A stretch of 64,000 nt of DNA, taken from assembly GCA_001771065.1 (NCBI GenBank), contig MESQ01000067.1, forward strand, positions 1-64,000, written 5' to 3'. Both the position numbers and the translations under genes were made by a program. The first letter of the stretch is position 1; the number at the start of each line of letters is the position of its first letter. Under the pieces are notes generated by a model, which saw only the letters and a list, made by a program, of their open reading frames with translations, was not told the DNA's origin and did not search any database. Source of the DNA: Burkholderiales bacterium RIFOXYD12_FULL_59_19 (GTDB lineage Bacteria; Pseudomonadota; Gammaproteobacteria; Burkholderiales; Burkholderiaceae_C). This document shows positions 36,967-45,906 of this stretch, piece by piece.

Positions 36967-39747
36967 TCAAAATCTTAATTTTTCCTGCCCATCCAGAGTT
37001 TTTGATGTTAAAAGGCAAGCTGCCAGTGCTGCCTGGAGTTCATCGGGATTGATCGGTTTCATGAAGTAGCGCAGGATCTCATGGCGCAGCACCTCGCTCT
37101 GGTCCAGCGGATCGGTATAGCCACTGCAAAGAAAAATGGGCAGCTCGGGCTGCACCCGATGCAACTGCTGCGCCAGCGCCAGCCCCGTCAGGCCCGGCAT
37201 GGTCCGGTCAGAAATCACCAGGTCAACGTCATTTTGTTTGGCGTCAAATGCCAGTAACAAGTCCCAGGGGTGATTGAACAACCTGACCCGGTAGCCCCAC
37301 TCCTGCAGCAACTCGCCCAGGTAACGGGCCACGGAGGGCTCGTCGTCAACCACCCAAATACGTTGCCCCGTGCGCATCGGCTCCGCAAATTTCGACACCT
37401 GAGGAACGGTCTTGGACACGGGTGACGCAGCCAATGGAAACAACAGCTGAAACCAGCTCCCGTCGGGCCCGGACTTGACCAGAACATACCCATTGGAGCG
37501 GCGCATGATGCCCTGCACCATGGACAAACCCAGCCCGGTGCCCTTGCCGACCTCCTTGGTGGTAAAGAACGGATCAAACAAGCGCGGCATGTGCTCAGCG
37601 GCAATGCCTTTGCCGGTGTCAGACACCTCCAGTGCGGCAAAGGTACCCGACACCACCGAATGACTGGCGCTGCAAATCTGGCCCTTGACCTCAACCTGAC
37701 GCAACAACAGATCAATCGTGCCCTGTTCGCCAATCGCATCACGCGCGTTGATGATCAGGTTGACCAGTACCTGACTCAGCTCACTCGGGTCGATGCGGAT
37801 GGCAACATCGTCTTCGATCCAGGTCTTGATTTGAATACTCGACGGAATCGACACCCGCATCATCTTGACCACTTCATGCACCACCGCCGAGGGCAGGATC
37901 ACCTCGGCACCCAAGCTTGGCCGGGTTCCGGCAAACGTCAGCATCTTGGCAATCAGGTCACGGGCACGTTCACTGGCGCCAATCACCTCCCCCAGGTAAT
38001 CGGCCAATTTGCTTTGCCGGTCAGGCACAAAACGCTCCAGCGCCAGACGCGAATAACCCAGAATGGTGGCCAGGTTGTTGTTGAAGTCGTGCGCAATACC
38101 GCCCGTCAATTGCCCCAACTGTTCTACCTTCTGGGACTGCTGAAGTTGTCGCTCGAGTACCTTTCTGGCTGCTGCTGCCTGCACCATCTCGGTTCTGTCA
38201 CGCACGAAGGTAAAAAACAGCGCGTGCTCAGGGTCGTAAATCACTGACAAATCGACGGTAAATTCCTGCCCATTTTTGTGCCGAAGCTGGGTTTCAAACT
38301 GGTGCTTGCCAACACTGCGAATTTTTGCCATGTGTTGCGCCAAACCGGTGCTGGACTTTGGCGACTCCAACTCACTGATGTGCATGGTCAGCAGTTCGTC
38401 AACGCTGTAACCTGACATCCGGGCATAGGCCTCATTCACCTCCTGAAACTGGCCCACCGCATCCGCCACCCAAAACCCGTCGATCGACATGTCGAGCACA
38501 CGTTTGTAGCGCAACTGCGCCAACTCCCGCTGGGTCACGTTTTCGGCCACGGCAATGTAGCCGTGGGGCGCCGAATTTTCGTCGTGCACCAGCGTCACGG
38601 TTTGATCCAGCACCACCTCATTGCCCTGCTGGTCGCGCAGGTAAATCAGGCCTTCCCAGACCCCCGTGCTGGTCAAGGTGTCTTGCATCCGCTGCGCGAC
38701 CAGCGGGTCGGGCGTGATGGGGGCCGCAAACAGCGACAAGCCAGTAGCAGTCGTCTTGGGCAACGCACCCAGCAGCGCCAAACTGGCCCGGTTGCGCCAA
38801 AGCACCTTGCCCTGCAGGTCAGACACAATGACCGGTGTGCCGGTGGCGTTCAAGGCCAGCCCCTGGTTGCGCAGGGTCTGGTCACTGATGCGGCGCAATT
38901 GCATTTGCGCCGTCAACTTCTCATAGGGCCGGTTCACACACACCGCAAACATGGCCTGGTAAAAAATGCCGTAACTCAGCAGCCTATAGGCATGGCCCAG
39001 CAGGTTGTGCACATCGGTGGCGCGTACCGACTGGCTCACCAGCGCCTGACTCAAACCGGCCAGGGCAATGGCACTGAACAGCAGTGACCAAACGTCATCC
39101 CCCTTGTCCTCGGCAAGCCAGTAGGCGCGCCAGGCGGCTATGGCAAAAAGCGCCGTGATCAGGCCATTGATTTGCACCCCAAGTGGCATTGGCCAAGCAT
39201 ATTTTGGGTTCAGAATCGGCAGTGAATCAGCATAAAAAACCGTTGAAAATAGCAGCAGATTAACCACCACAAAAGCGGCAAAAATAGCAACACGCAGCCT
39301 GACCGAGGCCGGCGCCAGCACTGGAAAAAAGCCAACCACAAGCAAGCTTGTGGCCACCACCAGGCCCTCGAGCAGCCGCATCAAATTGCTTTTTTCTGCT
39401 GCCAGCGCGCCCACCGCGCCAAACGGCCCCTGAAACAGGATCGCATCGCCAAAGTCAAGCCATCCAGACGCTAAAAGCGCAATGGCGATCAACAGGTAAG
39501 AGGTAGAAACCTCTTTGGCGGGCGTATGCCATACAGTTGCAAAAACCAACACCACCAGCACCACCAAAGGGAACTCAAGCGCAACCTGAAGCCTTGTATT
39601 GACCTGCGACGCAGCATCCAGGTCGGGTAATGGCACCAGCATCACCAACAAGGCCAGCACCACCAGCACACTCACCAAGCCAATTTGTCGGCGTAACAAA
39701 AGCACATCACCAACGACTTTTTTTCGGTCAGATATATTGCGATTCAT
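36967..39747 (-). CDS. membrane-bound hybrid sensor histidine kinase (MASE3-like, PAS-PAS-HisKA-HATPase-REC)
   Basis: A 926-residue kinase. Residues ~20-290 hold about eight hydrophobic helices resembling the MASE3 sensory module. Two PAS domains follow (~295-410, VSDLQGKVLWRNRASLALL; ~420-530, DGFWVADAVGQFQEVNEAY). The HisKA His is at residue 553 (GIAHDFNNNLATILGY), then N, G1 and G2 boxes (NLIINARDAI, VSDTGKGI, GKGTGLGLSMVQG). A C-terminal receiver has the phospho-Asp at residue 847 (ISDRTMPG). It is 45 nt downstream of the HTH-REC gene and immediately upstream of the flhDC promoter region, so the pair may be a two-component system that controls motility; this is inference. Confidence 0.85.
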   Translation of the reverse strand: MNRNISDRKKVVGDVLLLRRQIGLVSVLVVLALLVMLVPLPDLDAASQVNTRLQVALEFPLVVLVVLVFATVWHTPAKEVSTSYLLIAIALLASGWLDFGDAILFQGPFGAVGALAAEKSNLMRLLEGLVVATSLLVVGFFPVLAPASVRLRVAIFAAFVVVNLLLFSTVFYADSLPILNPKYAWPMPLGVQINGLITALFAIAAWRAYWLAEDKGDDVWSLLFSAIALAGLSQALVSQSVRATDVHNLLGHAYRLLSYGIFYQAMFAVCVNRPYEKLTAQMQLRRISDQTLRNQGLALNATGTPVIVSDLQGKVLWRNRASLALLGALPKTTATGLSLFAAPITPDPLVAQRMQDTLTSTGVWEGLIYLRDQQGNEVVLDQTVTLVHDENSAPHGYIAVAENVTQRELAQLRYKRVLDMSIDGFWVADAVGQFQEVNEAYARMSGYSVDELLTMHISELESPKSSTGLAQHMAKIRSVGKHQFETQLRHKNGQEFTVDLSVIYDPEHALFFTFVRDRTEMVQAAAARKVLERQLQQSQKVEQLGQLTGGIAHDFNNNLATILGYSRLALERFVPDRQSKLADYLGEVIGASERARDLIAKMLTFAGTRPSLGAEVILPSAVVHEVVKMMRVSIPSSIQIKTWIEDDVAIRIDPSELSQVLVNLIINARDAIGEQGTIDLLLRQVEVKGQICSASHSVVSGTFAALEVSDTGKGIAAEHMPRLFDPFFTTKEVGKGTGLGLSMVQGIMRRSNGYVLVKSGPDGSWFQLLFPLAASPVSKTVPQVSKFAEPMRTGQRIWVVDDEPSVARYLGELLQEWGYRVRLFNHPWDLLLAFDAKQNDVDLVISDRTMPGLTGLALAQQLHRVQPELPIFLCSGYTDPLDQSEVLRHEILRYFMKPINPDELQAALAACLLTSKTLDGQEKLRF

Positions 39748-39792
39748 TCGACGGGTGTGCAGTTGACAGATTTGAGGCGAGTGTGTGGCGTG

Positions 39793-40359
39793 TTAAGCCT
39801 CAAGCATCAGGAGTTTCAGCAAGCGGCTGACGTCAATCGGTTTGGTCAGGCAGCATTCGGCGCCGGCGGCCAGCAGTTCGGCTTCGGTTTCCGGATTCAA
39901 ATAGCCGCTCATGGCAATCACACGCACTTCGGCAAGGCCGGGCAACTGCTTGATCTGGCGGCACACTTCGCTGCCCTTGATACCGGGCATCATGAAGTCC
40001 AGCAGCACCACCGAAGGCGCAAAAGTGTGCACCTTGCGCCCGGCCTCAAAGCCGTCGTGCGCGGTCTCTACCACCACCGCTGCGTCGCCGCCTTCAAGCA
40101 GCTCGCGTAGGAACCCGACCACCCCACGGTCATCGTCCACAATCAGCACACGCAACGGGCCCTTGTTGCCCACCGGATTCCATTGACGCGCAAAACGCTC
40201 CACCTCCTGTGAACGAAACCGTCGGTGCCCACCGGGTGTCACCTCAGCCTGCAACAAACCGCGCTGTGCCCAACCGCGCACCGTCACGGGCGACACCATC
40301 ATCCACTGGGCCACCTCGTTGGGCGTGAGGTAGGCCTGTTTTTTGTAATCTTCGTTCAT
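39793..40359 (-). CDS. HTH (MerR/excisionase-type)-receiver domain regulator
   Basis: A 188-residue protein with domains in the reverse of the usual order. The N-terminal ~60 residues are an excisionase/MerR-like winged helix (YLTPNEVAQWMMVSPVTVRGW, then GGHRRFRSQEVERFA). The C-terminal receiver has LIVDDDRG, the phospho-Asp at residue 121 (VLLDFMMPGIKG), conserved Ser in AMSGYL and Lys in CLTKPID. It is a likely partner of the adjacent hybrid kinase. It starts 13 nt before the end of the FlhB-like gene's leader and is on the same strand as the fli genes upstream. Confidence 0.83.
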   Translation of the reverse strand: MNEDYKKQAYLTPNEVAQWMMVSPVTVRGWAQRGLLQAEVTPGGHRRFRSQEVERFARQWNPVGNKGPLRVLIVDDDRGVVGFLRELLEGGDAAVVVETAHDGFEAGRKVHTFAPSVVLLDFMMPGIKGSEVCRQIKQLPGLAEVRVIAMSGYLNPETEAELLAAGAECCLTKPIDVSRLLKLLMLEA

Positions 40360-40372
40360 ACCGTGGTCTGCT

Positions 40373-40699
40373 TCATTGGGACTCCCGATTCAATCGTTTG
40401 ATCTCGTCCATGTATTTTTGTGTTTCTGGTTTGGTTTCTAGCTGATGCAACCATGCCAGCAATTCTGCCACGGCCACATAGAGTTGCGGCGGAATGCGGG
40501 CATCCAGATCAACGTCCATCAGGAGCTTCACCAAATCGGGCGAAGAATGCACATACAGTCCGTTTTCACGCGCCACCCGGATGATGGACTCGGCCACCGC
40601 GCCATAGCCCTTGGCCGCCACAATGGGCGTCATGTCCTTGTCGGAGTGGGCCAGCGCAACCGCGCTGATGCGGTTGTCGGCGGGCTGATTGACCGTCAT
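40373..40699 (-). CDS. FlhB C-terminal-domain homologue (FhlB/EscU-like switch protein)
   Basis: A 108-residue soluble protein equivalent to the C-terminal half of FlhB: AVALAHSDKDMTPIVAAKGYGAVAESI and PPQLYVAVAELLAWLHQLE align with FlhB VALKYTDKEMQAPRVIAKGADLVAMRI and IPLALYSAVAEVLAWAYQL. It lacks the membrane part and the NPTH cleavage loop, so it corresponds to the FlhB-CC fragment only. Such FhlB proteins can partly substitute for the C-terminal fragment in other bacteria. Its ATG overlaps the stop of the FliK-like gene upstream. Confidence 0.83.
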   Translation of the reverse strand: MTVNQPADNRISAVALAHSDKDMTPIVAAKGYGAVAESIIRVARENGLYVHSSPDLVKLLMDVDLDARIPPQLYVAVAELLAWLHQLETKPETQKYMDEIKRLNRESQ

Positions 40700-41643
40700 G
40701 ACGCAGGCCCTGCTGCCGTGCCTTGTGCACCAATAAACAAGCTTGTCAGCTGCAGGCCTTGTGCACCTAAACGCCCGGGCAACTCGGCCCCGGCAGCGTC
40801 AAGCAGGCCCACCGTGGCCTGTTCTTGCGCCACCACACGCAATTGCAGCGTGTTGCCCGCCAACTGCAAGCGAAATTCAACAGCCCCCAGCGTGGGCAAA
40901 TTCAGCGCCAGCCGGGTGCGCCAGCGCGTGGGCGCCGGGGCCGCATCGGCAGCGGGGCTGGCATCAGGGTCAGGTTCTACATCCCAGTCCATGACAACCC
41001 CTGACCAGGCCTCGCCAGTCCAGCGAAACTGCGGCGCGGCCAACAATTCAAGCTGCTGGCGAACCAGTGGCAGCGTGGCGAGGTTGACAGCCTCAGCCTG
41101 CCCCGGCATGGGCGCCTGAGTGTGGCTATCTGGTGCAAAAGCAACCTGGGTTTGCAGCTGTGCCTGCGGCTCCTGGGCCAACTGTGCTTGTGTGCGTGTG
41201 CCGACGGCAAACTGGCGCAAATGCGCCTCATAAAACAGCCCGGAATGGGCGACCGTGCTAGCCAGGGTGGCGGCTAATTGCGGGGTGTTGGGCGTCTGCG
41301 CGTCTGACACCAGCGGCGCGGTGCCAAAAATTCGAGTTGGCGTGGCGGCAGGCGGGTCCAAAATGGCAGTGAGCGCCCGCGCCATAGCACTCAAAGTAAC
41401 CGTTTGGTTCAGGCCTGCCGTGGGCACGGGCCTGGCCGTGTCGGCGTACTGCGGCAACACGCCACCCAGCTGTTGCTGCGCCGCCGCCCGCGACGACAGG
41501 CGCACATCGTTGGTGACCTGCCCCACCGGGTTCACCGTGACCGGACCCGTAATGTCAAATTGCCCCTTCAGGGGCACCAGATCAAGCCGCTGCGCCAGCC
41601 GCGTGGCCAGCAGGGTATCAACCAGAGGTGTGATACCGCTCAT
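40696..41643 (-). CDS. second FliK-like (Flg_hook domain) protein
   Basis: A 315-residue protein with an Ala/Gln/Thr/Pro-rich, probably disordered N-terminal two thirds and a C-terminal domain (~225-310) resembling the FliK hook-length domain: RTRLALNLPTLGAVEFRLQLAGNTLQLRVVA. The classical fliK is at 52249-55038. It sits between fliT and the FlhB-C homologue; a FliK-C/FlhB-C pair recreates the two partners of the export substrate switch. Function beyond that is unknown. Confidence 0.75.
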   Translation of the reverse strand: MSGITPLVDTLLATRLAQRLDLVPLKGQFDITGPVTVNPVGQVTNDVRLSSRAAAQQQLGGVLPQYADTARPVPTAGLNQTVTLSAMARALTAILDPPAATPTRIFGTAPLVSDAQTPNTPQLAATLASTVAHSGLFYEAHLRQFAVGTRTQAQLAQEPQAQLQTQVAFAPDSHTQAPMPGQAEAVNLATLPLVRQQLELLAAPQFRWTGEAWSGVVMDWDVEPDPDASPAADAAPAPTRWRTRLALNLPTLGAVEFRLQLAGNTLQLRVVAQEQATVGLLDAAGAELPGRLGAQGLQLTSLFIGAQGTAAGPAS

Positions 41644-41651
41644 AACACCCG

Positions 41652-41984
41652 CTAATTGGGCCGTCCGTAGGCCTGTTGCAGCATGTGCTGGCTCATCATG
41701 CTCTTCAGCGTCTGACCCAGCTCTTGCAGCTGCGGCATCACCAGCTTGCCAATCGCGTCCTGATGCGCCCTGATGCGCACCAGCAACTGGTATTTGCGCG
41801 CCGTTTGCGACTCAGAGAGCGACTCATTGGGCTCAAGCGCCCTCAAGCGGTCAACCAGCTCACTTTGTTGCTCCTCCAATGCCGGCAAATCACCCCAATG
41901 GCCCAAGTTTGCCAACATCAGCATACGCTCGGTCAGGGGGGCCATCTGCTCATAACAATGGATCACTTCACTTTGACAACCCAT
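41652..41984 (-). CDS. fliT: flagellar export chaperone FliT
   Basis: A 110-residue helical protein with CYEQMAPLTERMLMLANLGHWGDLPALEEQQSELVDRL, the FliT pattern. It chaperones the cap protein FliD; in enterobacteria it also binds FlhDC. It follows fliS after one base in the conserved fliD-fliS-fliT order. Assignment rests on both sequence and position since FliT proteins diverge quickly. Confidence 0.85.
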   Translation of the reverse strand: MGCQSEVIHCYEQMAPLTERMLMLANLGHWGDLPALEEQQSELVDRLRALEPNESLSESQTARKYQLLVRIRAHQDAIGKLVMPQLQELGQTLKSMMSQHMLQQAYGRPN

Positions 41985-41985
41985 C

Positions 41986-42462
41986 TCATGCTCCTATGGA
42001 AAATCGCGCTGTCATCGGGCCATTGGCGGCCTCGATGGGCCGATGGCTGCGCTGGGGATCAATTTCAAGCCAGGCCGAACTGATGGTGTCGAGCAAGCGC
42101 TCGGCTTCATCCAGCAAATCGGCATCGTTGCGCAGGTTGGCCAACATCAGGCGGCGGCTGGTGTAGTCATACAGGGCCATCAGATTGGCCACCAGTGCGG
42201 CGGCGTCCTTATCTGACGCCTCTACGTCAAAACTGGTCTTGAGGCCGTTGTCGATGATGTTGATAGCCTTGGAAATAGCCTTGCCTTTGGCCGCAATTTC
42301 GCCCTGCGCCATGTGGTGGCGGGCCATGATGATGGCGGTTTTGGCACCGTTGAACAGCAGGGTGATGATCTGATGCGGCGACGCACTCATGACGCCACTT
42401 TCCAGGCCCACGCGGGCATACAGGTTGGCGCCGTTGCGCGCCAGAATGTTGGGTTCATACAT
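41986..42462 (-). CDS. fliS: flagellin export chaperone FliS
   Basis: A 158-residue helical chaperone from ATG 42462 (MYEPNILARNGANLYARVGLESGV), which has AAGGTG 7 nt upstream; the GTG at 42471 in the track is less likely. SPHQIITLLFNGAKTAI and LYDYTSRRLMLANLRND are FliS signatures. It binds the C-terminus of flagellin to prevent early polymerisation. The C-terminal tail is longer than in the ~130-residue enteric protein. Confidence 0.93.
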   Translation of the reverse strand: MYEPNILARNGANLYARVGLESGVMSASPHQIITLLFNGAKTAIIMARHHMAQGEIAAKGKAISKAINIIDNGLKTSFDVEASDKDAAALVANLMALYDYTSRRLMLANLRNDADLLDEAERLLDTISSAWLEIDPQRSHRPIEAANGPMTARFSIGA

Positions 42463-42472
42463 GGTGTTCACC

Positions 42473-43939
42473 TTACTTGGTTGTCGTGTTGTTCAAAGCA
42501 TCAAACTGCTGGGTCAGATAAGAACTGGTAGCACTCATGCGGCTGATCATCAGGTCAAGCTGAGTAAACTGCGCCTTGTAGCGCGCCACCGTGGCGTCAA
42601 TACGCTCCTGGGCCTGGTCATAACGATCGCTCAGGGTGTCAAGGCTGGTGTTGATGCCCTTGGTAGCTGACGACAAGGTGCCATCCGTGTCGGTGTAGCC
42701 GGTAATCAAAGCCGCCATTTGTGTGCCGTAACCACCCACACCGGCGCTGCCGGCAAACAGATTGGCCACACCGCTCAAGTTGCTACTCAGGGCCGCCTTG
42801 AGCTTGGTGGCGTCGGTGACCAGTGTGCCGTCTTTCTGAAACGACACACCAATGTTTGACAGCATGGTCAAGCCACTGCCATCATCTGCCTGGGCACTGG
42901 TCAAAGCCGAACGAATGCCGACCTGGATATTGCGCAACACCGAATCCCCCAGCAAGGCCCCCCCGGACGCCTTGTCGGCATCATAAGCACTGAGTGTGGT
43001 AGCCACAGACTGCAAGCTGTTGTAGGCTTTGACAAAGTTGTTGACGGCACTTTCCACGCTGGCAGTGTCGTCCTGCACCGTCAGGGTGCTGGTGCCCACC
43101 TTGGACAGTGTCATGGTGACACCCTGCGCGGCGTCTACCACACTGTTGTTGGTGCTGGTGACGGCAATGCCGTTCACGGTGAGCTGGCTGTTTTGAGCGG
43201 CCACGGTCTGTTGCAACTGGGCCGCTGGCAAGCCCGCCGGATCGTGGTTTAACAAACTGGCCAAGTTGGCGTCACCGGCAACCGCAATACGCATGCTGGA
43301 GGTTTCGCCACTGAGCTTGGAGGTCAACACCAGCCGGTTGGGGCTGGCACTGCCGTCATTGACTATGGCGGCCGTCACGCCCATGTCGGCATTGGCGTTG
43401 ATGGCATCACGAATGCCGGCCAGCGTGTTGTTGCTGCTGTCAAGCGTGATGCTGGTGGCGGTGCGTGAGGCGTCCGGGGTAAAGGTGGCACCGGTGTATT
43501 TGCCGGTGACCGGGTCCACCGTGGCGCCGGAAATGGTGCCAAAGTCGAGTGTGAGTGTGCTGGTGACGGCAGCGCCAATGGCTGTGCTGGTGCTGGCCAC
43601 GCCGACTGCAGCCACCGACTGGGCTTGCGACAATTGCGTCACATTGAGCGCATAGACACCACTGCTGGCGCTGGCCGTGGCTGTGGCGGTGACCACCGCG
43701 CTGTCACTTGAGCTGGCCTTGACAGCGGTAAAGAGTTCGGGTTTGGCCAGCGCTTCTGACGCGGTTTGCAGCGCACTCAGGACGTTGCTGAGCTGGCCAT
43801 AGGCACTGAGCTTGGCTGTAAACGCGGTCTGCTGCTTTTGCAGCGCCACCAACGGGGCCTGCTCGCCACTCTTGATGCCCTCAAGCAAGCCGCCCAAGTC
43901 AAGGTTGGCACCAATACCGAGCGATGAAATAGTGGCCAT
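42473..43939 (-). CDS. fliD: flagellar filament cap protein FliD
   Basis: A 488-residue hook-associated protein 2. The FliD_N block (ISSLGIGANLDLGGLLEGIKSGEQAPLVALQKQQTAFTAKLSAYGQL) and the C-terminal coiled coil (LDTLSDRYDQAQERIDATVARYKAQFTQLDLMISRM) are conserved. The middle is Ser/Thr/Ala/Val-rich and variable. It caps the growing filament and promotes flagellin insertion. A CAGGAGC box precedes ATG 43939. Confidence 0.95.
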   Translation of the reverse strand: MATISSLGIGANLDLGGLLEGIKSGEQAPLVALQKQQTAFTAKLSAYGQLSNVLSALQTASEALAKPELFTAVKASSSDSAVVTATATASASSGVYALNVTQLSQAQSVAAVGVASTSTAIGAAVTSTLTLDFGTISGATVDPVTGKYTGATFTPDASRTATSITLDSSNNTLAGIRDAINANADMGVTAAIVNDGSASPNRLVLTSKLSGETSSMRIAVAGDANLASLLNHDPAGLPAAQLQQTVAAQNSQLTVNGIAVTSTNNSVVDAAQGVTMTLSKVGTSTLTVQDDTASVESAVNNFVKAYNSLQSVATTLSAYDADKASGGALLGDSVLRNIQVGIRSALTSAQADDGSGLTMLSNIGVSFQKDGTLVTDATKLKAALSSNLSGVANLFAGSAGVGGYGTQMAALITGYTDTDGTLSSATKGINTSLDTLSDRYDQAQERIDATVARYKAQFTQLDLMISRMSATSSYLTQQFDALNNTTTK

Positions 43940-43963
43940 GTCTGCTCCTGTTGCGGTATGGCG

Positions 43964-44410
43964 TTAGACCGCTTGCGCGAACAACAGGCCCTTGAGGTTG
44001 TCGAGCGCCTTGGAAATACGCACCACCTCTTCGGACGGAAACTGGCGAATCACCTTGCCGCTCTCCTGGTCCACCACCTTGATGACCATTTGCTGGTCTT
44101 CGGGGTCCACCTGAAAGCGCACACTGATGGACAGCGCGTCCATCACCTTGTTCACCTCTTGCAGCGCTTTTTTTGTTTGCTCTGTGGTGAGTTTGTCCGT
44201 CTCGGCACGCACCGTATCGAGTTGCTTGGCCGCTGCTTGTCCCACTTCATGCGCGGCTTTGCTTGTGGGGCTGCTGGAGGGTGGTGGCAGCGCAGCGCCT
44301 TGTGCCGAAAACAAGCCCGCTTGCGCCTTGCTGGCAGCACTGGGCTGCACCGTGGTGCGACTGGGCAGCGCGCTGGGCGCTGCTGGCAGTGGGGTTGTTG
44401 AAATCGACAT
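43964..44410 (-). CDS. flaG: FlaG family protein
   Basis: A 148-residue protein. The C-terminal ~75 residues are the FlaG domain (ALQEVNKVMDALSISVRFQVDPEDQQMVIKVVDQESGKVIRQFPSEEVVRI). The N-terminal half is a Ser/Pro/Ala-rich disordered region. FlaG lies between fliC and fliD in many polar flagellates and influences filament length. GGAG stands before ATG 44410. Confidence 0.92.
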   Translation of the reverse strand: MSISTTPLPAAPSALPSRTTVQPSAASKAQAGLFSAQGAALPPPSSSPTSKAAHEVGQAAAKQLDTVRAETDKLTTEQTKKALQEVNKVMDALSISVRFQVDPEDQQMVIKVVDQESGKVIRQFPSEEVVRISKALDNLKGLLFAQAV

Positions 44411-44470
44411 GTTGTACTCCTGTCAAAACCGCTTGTCGCTCGGGCCGGATCAAATCACCAGGCCGGAGTG

Positions 44471-44506
44471 AAAAGCGCAATCGGGCTTGTGACCCGATTG
44501 GCTTTA
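44471..44506 (-). terminator. intrinsic terminator after fliC
   Basis: On the minus strand AAAGCCAATCGGG-TCACAAG-CCCGATTGCGCTTT forms a long stem with a single bulged G, followed by TTTTC. It begins about 11 nt after the fliC stop, so it should end most fliC messages before flaG. Confidence 0.85.
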
Positions 44507-44517
44507 AGTTGGAAGGC

Positions 44518-45636
44518 TTATTGCAGCAGCGCCATCACACCCTGGGTGGACTGGTTGGCCTTGGCCAGCACCGAGGTACCAGCCTGTTGCAGGATCTGCG
44601 CACGGGTCATGTTGGAAACTTCCGTGGCGTAGTCTGCATCTTCAATCCGCGACTTGGAAGACGTCAGGTTGTTGATGGTGGTGCCCAGGTTCGAGATCAC
44701 CGAATCGAAGCGGTTTTGAACCGCACCGAGATCTCCGCGAAGGGAATCAACGTCCGACAGAGCTGCATCAATCGCTGCAAGAGGATTTGCCGTTGCGGTC
44801 AGTCCAGCGGCTGCATCTGCTTCGTAGTTAGATTTTGCTGTCGCAATGCCGGCTGCGTTCACGAAGTCAAAGGTCACAACACCAGTTGCTTCATTCACAG
44901 CGGCGGCACCAATTTCATACAAATTGCCTGACTCATCTTGTACGGCGTAATTTGCGTAGCTTTGGGTATTGGCGGTGTACGCACCATAGCCATGAAGTGT
45001 CAATACGCCAGCTGGGCCGTTGGCAACGCCTGTGAAAGCAACATCAACCGTGGTTGAAGTACCTGCTACAGAGGTATCAGTGAAACTGGTAAGTGGCGCT
45101 GACAAGCCCGAAACACTGAAGCCAGCCAAACCCAAGCTTGTTGAGTCAATTTTTTTCAAGCCGATGTCAATTGATTGGCCATCGTTAGCGCCAACTTGAA
45201 TTGAAAGGGTTTGATTGCTCGCCAACACCTTGGTGCCGTTAAAGTCGGTCTGAGTAGAGGTACGGTCAATTTCCGCCAAGCGCTGAGTGATTTCCGCCTG
45301 AATCGAAGTCTTGTCTTCAGCCGAATTGGAACCATTGGCCGCTTGAACAGCCAACTCACGGATACGTTGCAGGTTGTTGTTGACCTCGTTCAAGGCGCCT
45401 TCCGTGGTTTGCGCCAGCGAGATACCGTCATTGGCATTGCGTTGTGCTTGTGTCAAACCCTTGATGTTGGCGTTGAAACGGTTCGCAATGGCCTGACCTG
45501 CAGCGTCGTCTTTGGCGCTGTTGATGCGCATGCCCGACGAGAGGCGCTGAATGGAGGTTTCCATTGCAGATTGCGATTTGGTCAAGTTGTTTTGGGTAAG
45601 CAACGAGAGCGTGTTGGTGTTGATGACTGATCCCAT
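44518..45636 (-). CDS. fliC: flagellin
   Basis: A 372-residue filament protein from ATG 45636 ([17 protein letters not shown]), with AGGAG upstream; the track start is seven codons earlier in the leader. The N-terminal D0/D1 region ([32 protein letters not shown]) and C-terminal D1/D0 region ([46 protein letters not shown]) are fully conserved. The variable central region (~residues 170-295) is short and less GC-rich than its surroundings. It is transcribed from a sigma-28 promoter and has its own terminator. Confidence 0.97.
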   Translation of the reverse strand: MGSVINTNTLSLLTQNNLTKSQSAMETSIQRLSSGMRINSAKDDAAGQAIANRFNANIKGLTQAQRNANDGISLAQTTEGALNEVNNNLQRIRELAVQAANGSNSAEDKTSIQAEITQRLAEIDRTSTQTDFNGTKVLASNQTLSIQVGANDGQSIDIGLKKIDSTSLGLAGFSVSGLSAPLTSFTDTSVAGTSTTVDVAFTGVANGPAGVLTLHGYGAYTANTQSYANYAVQDESGNLYEIGAAAVNEATGVVTFDFVNAAGIATAKSNYEADAAAGLTATANPLAAIDAALSDVDSLRGDLGAVQNRFDSVISNLGTTINNLTSSKSRIEDADYATEVSNMTRAQILQQAGTSVLAKANQSTQGVMALLQ

Positions 45637-45731
45637 GATAAAAGCTCCTGTAGGCAAAAGTTAATGGACTCGGCCGTTTGCCGAAACGTTGGGGTTATCC
45701 AGTTGTTAGGAGTTCGCCACCGTTATTTAGG

Positions 45732-45758
45732 TTATCGGCCAGTTTTTAAAAACCTTTA
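45732..45758 (-). promoter_or_regulatory. sigma-28 (FliA) promoter of fliC
   Basis: The minus strand reads TAAAGGTT, 11 nt, GCCGATAA, against the FliA consensus TAAAGTTT-N11-GCCGATAA: a perfect -10, a -35 differing at two positions and exact spacing. The start of transcription would be about 90 nt upstream of the fliC ATG. Confidence 0.93.
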
Positions 45759-45906
45759 GGGTTGAAGTCAAAAATTTATTTATATGTGCGCCCTGGCCAG
45801 CGCCAGCACACCAAGCAGTAGCCGGGCTGGCCGGTCCCCGGGCCGCAGACCAACCCGTGGCTTATGCCTAACTGATAGCGTAGCAGCAAGGCCCCATACG
45901 CATGAT

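Noticed and set aside
40373-40699. Type III secretion EscU/YscU protein, hinting at an injectisome
   Set aside because: Only a soluble FlhB-C-like domain is present and every neighbour is flagellar; no other injectisome genes are seen.
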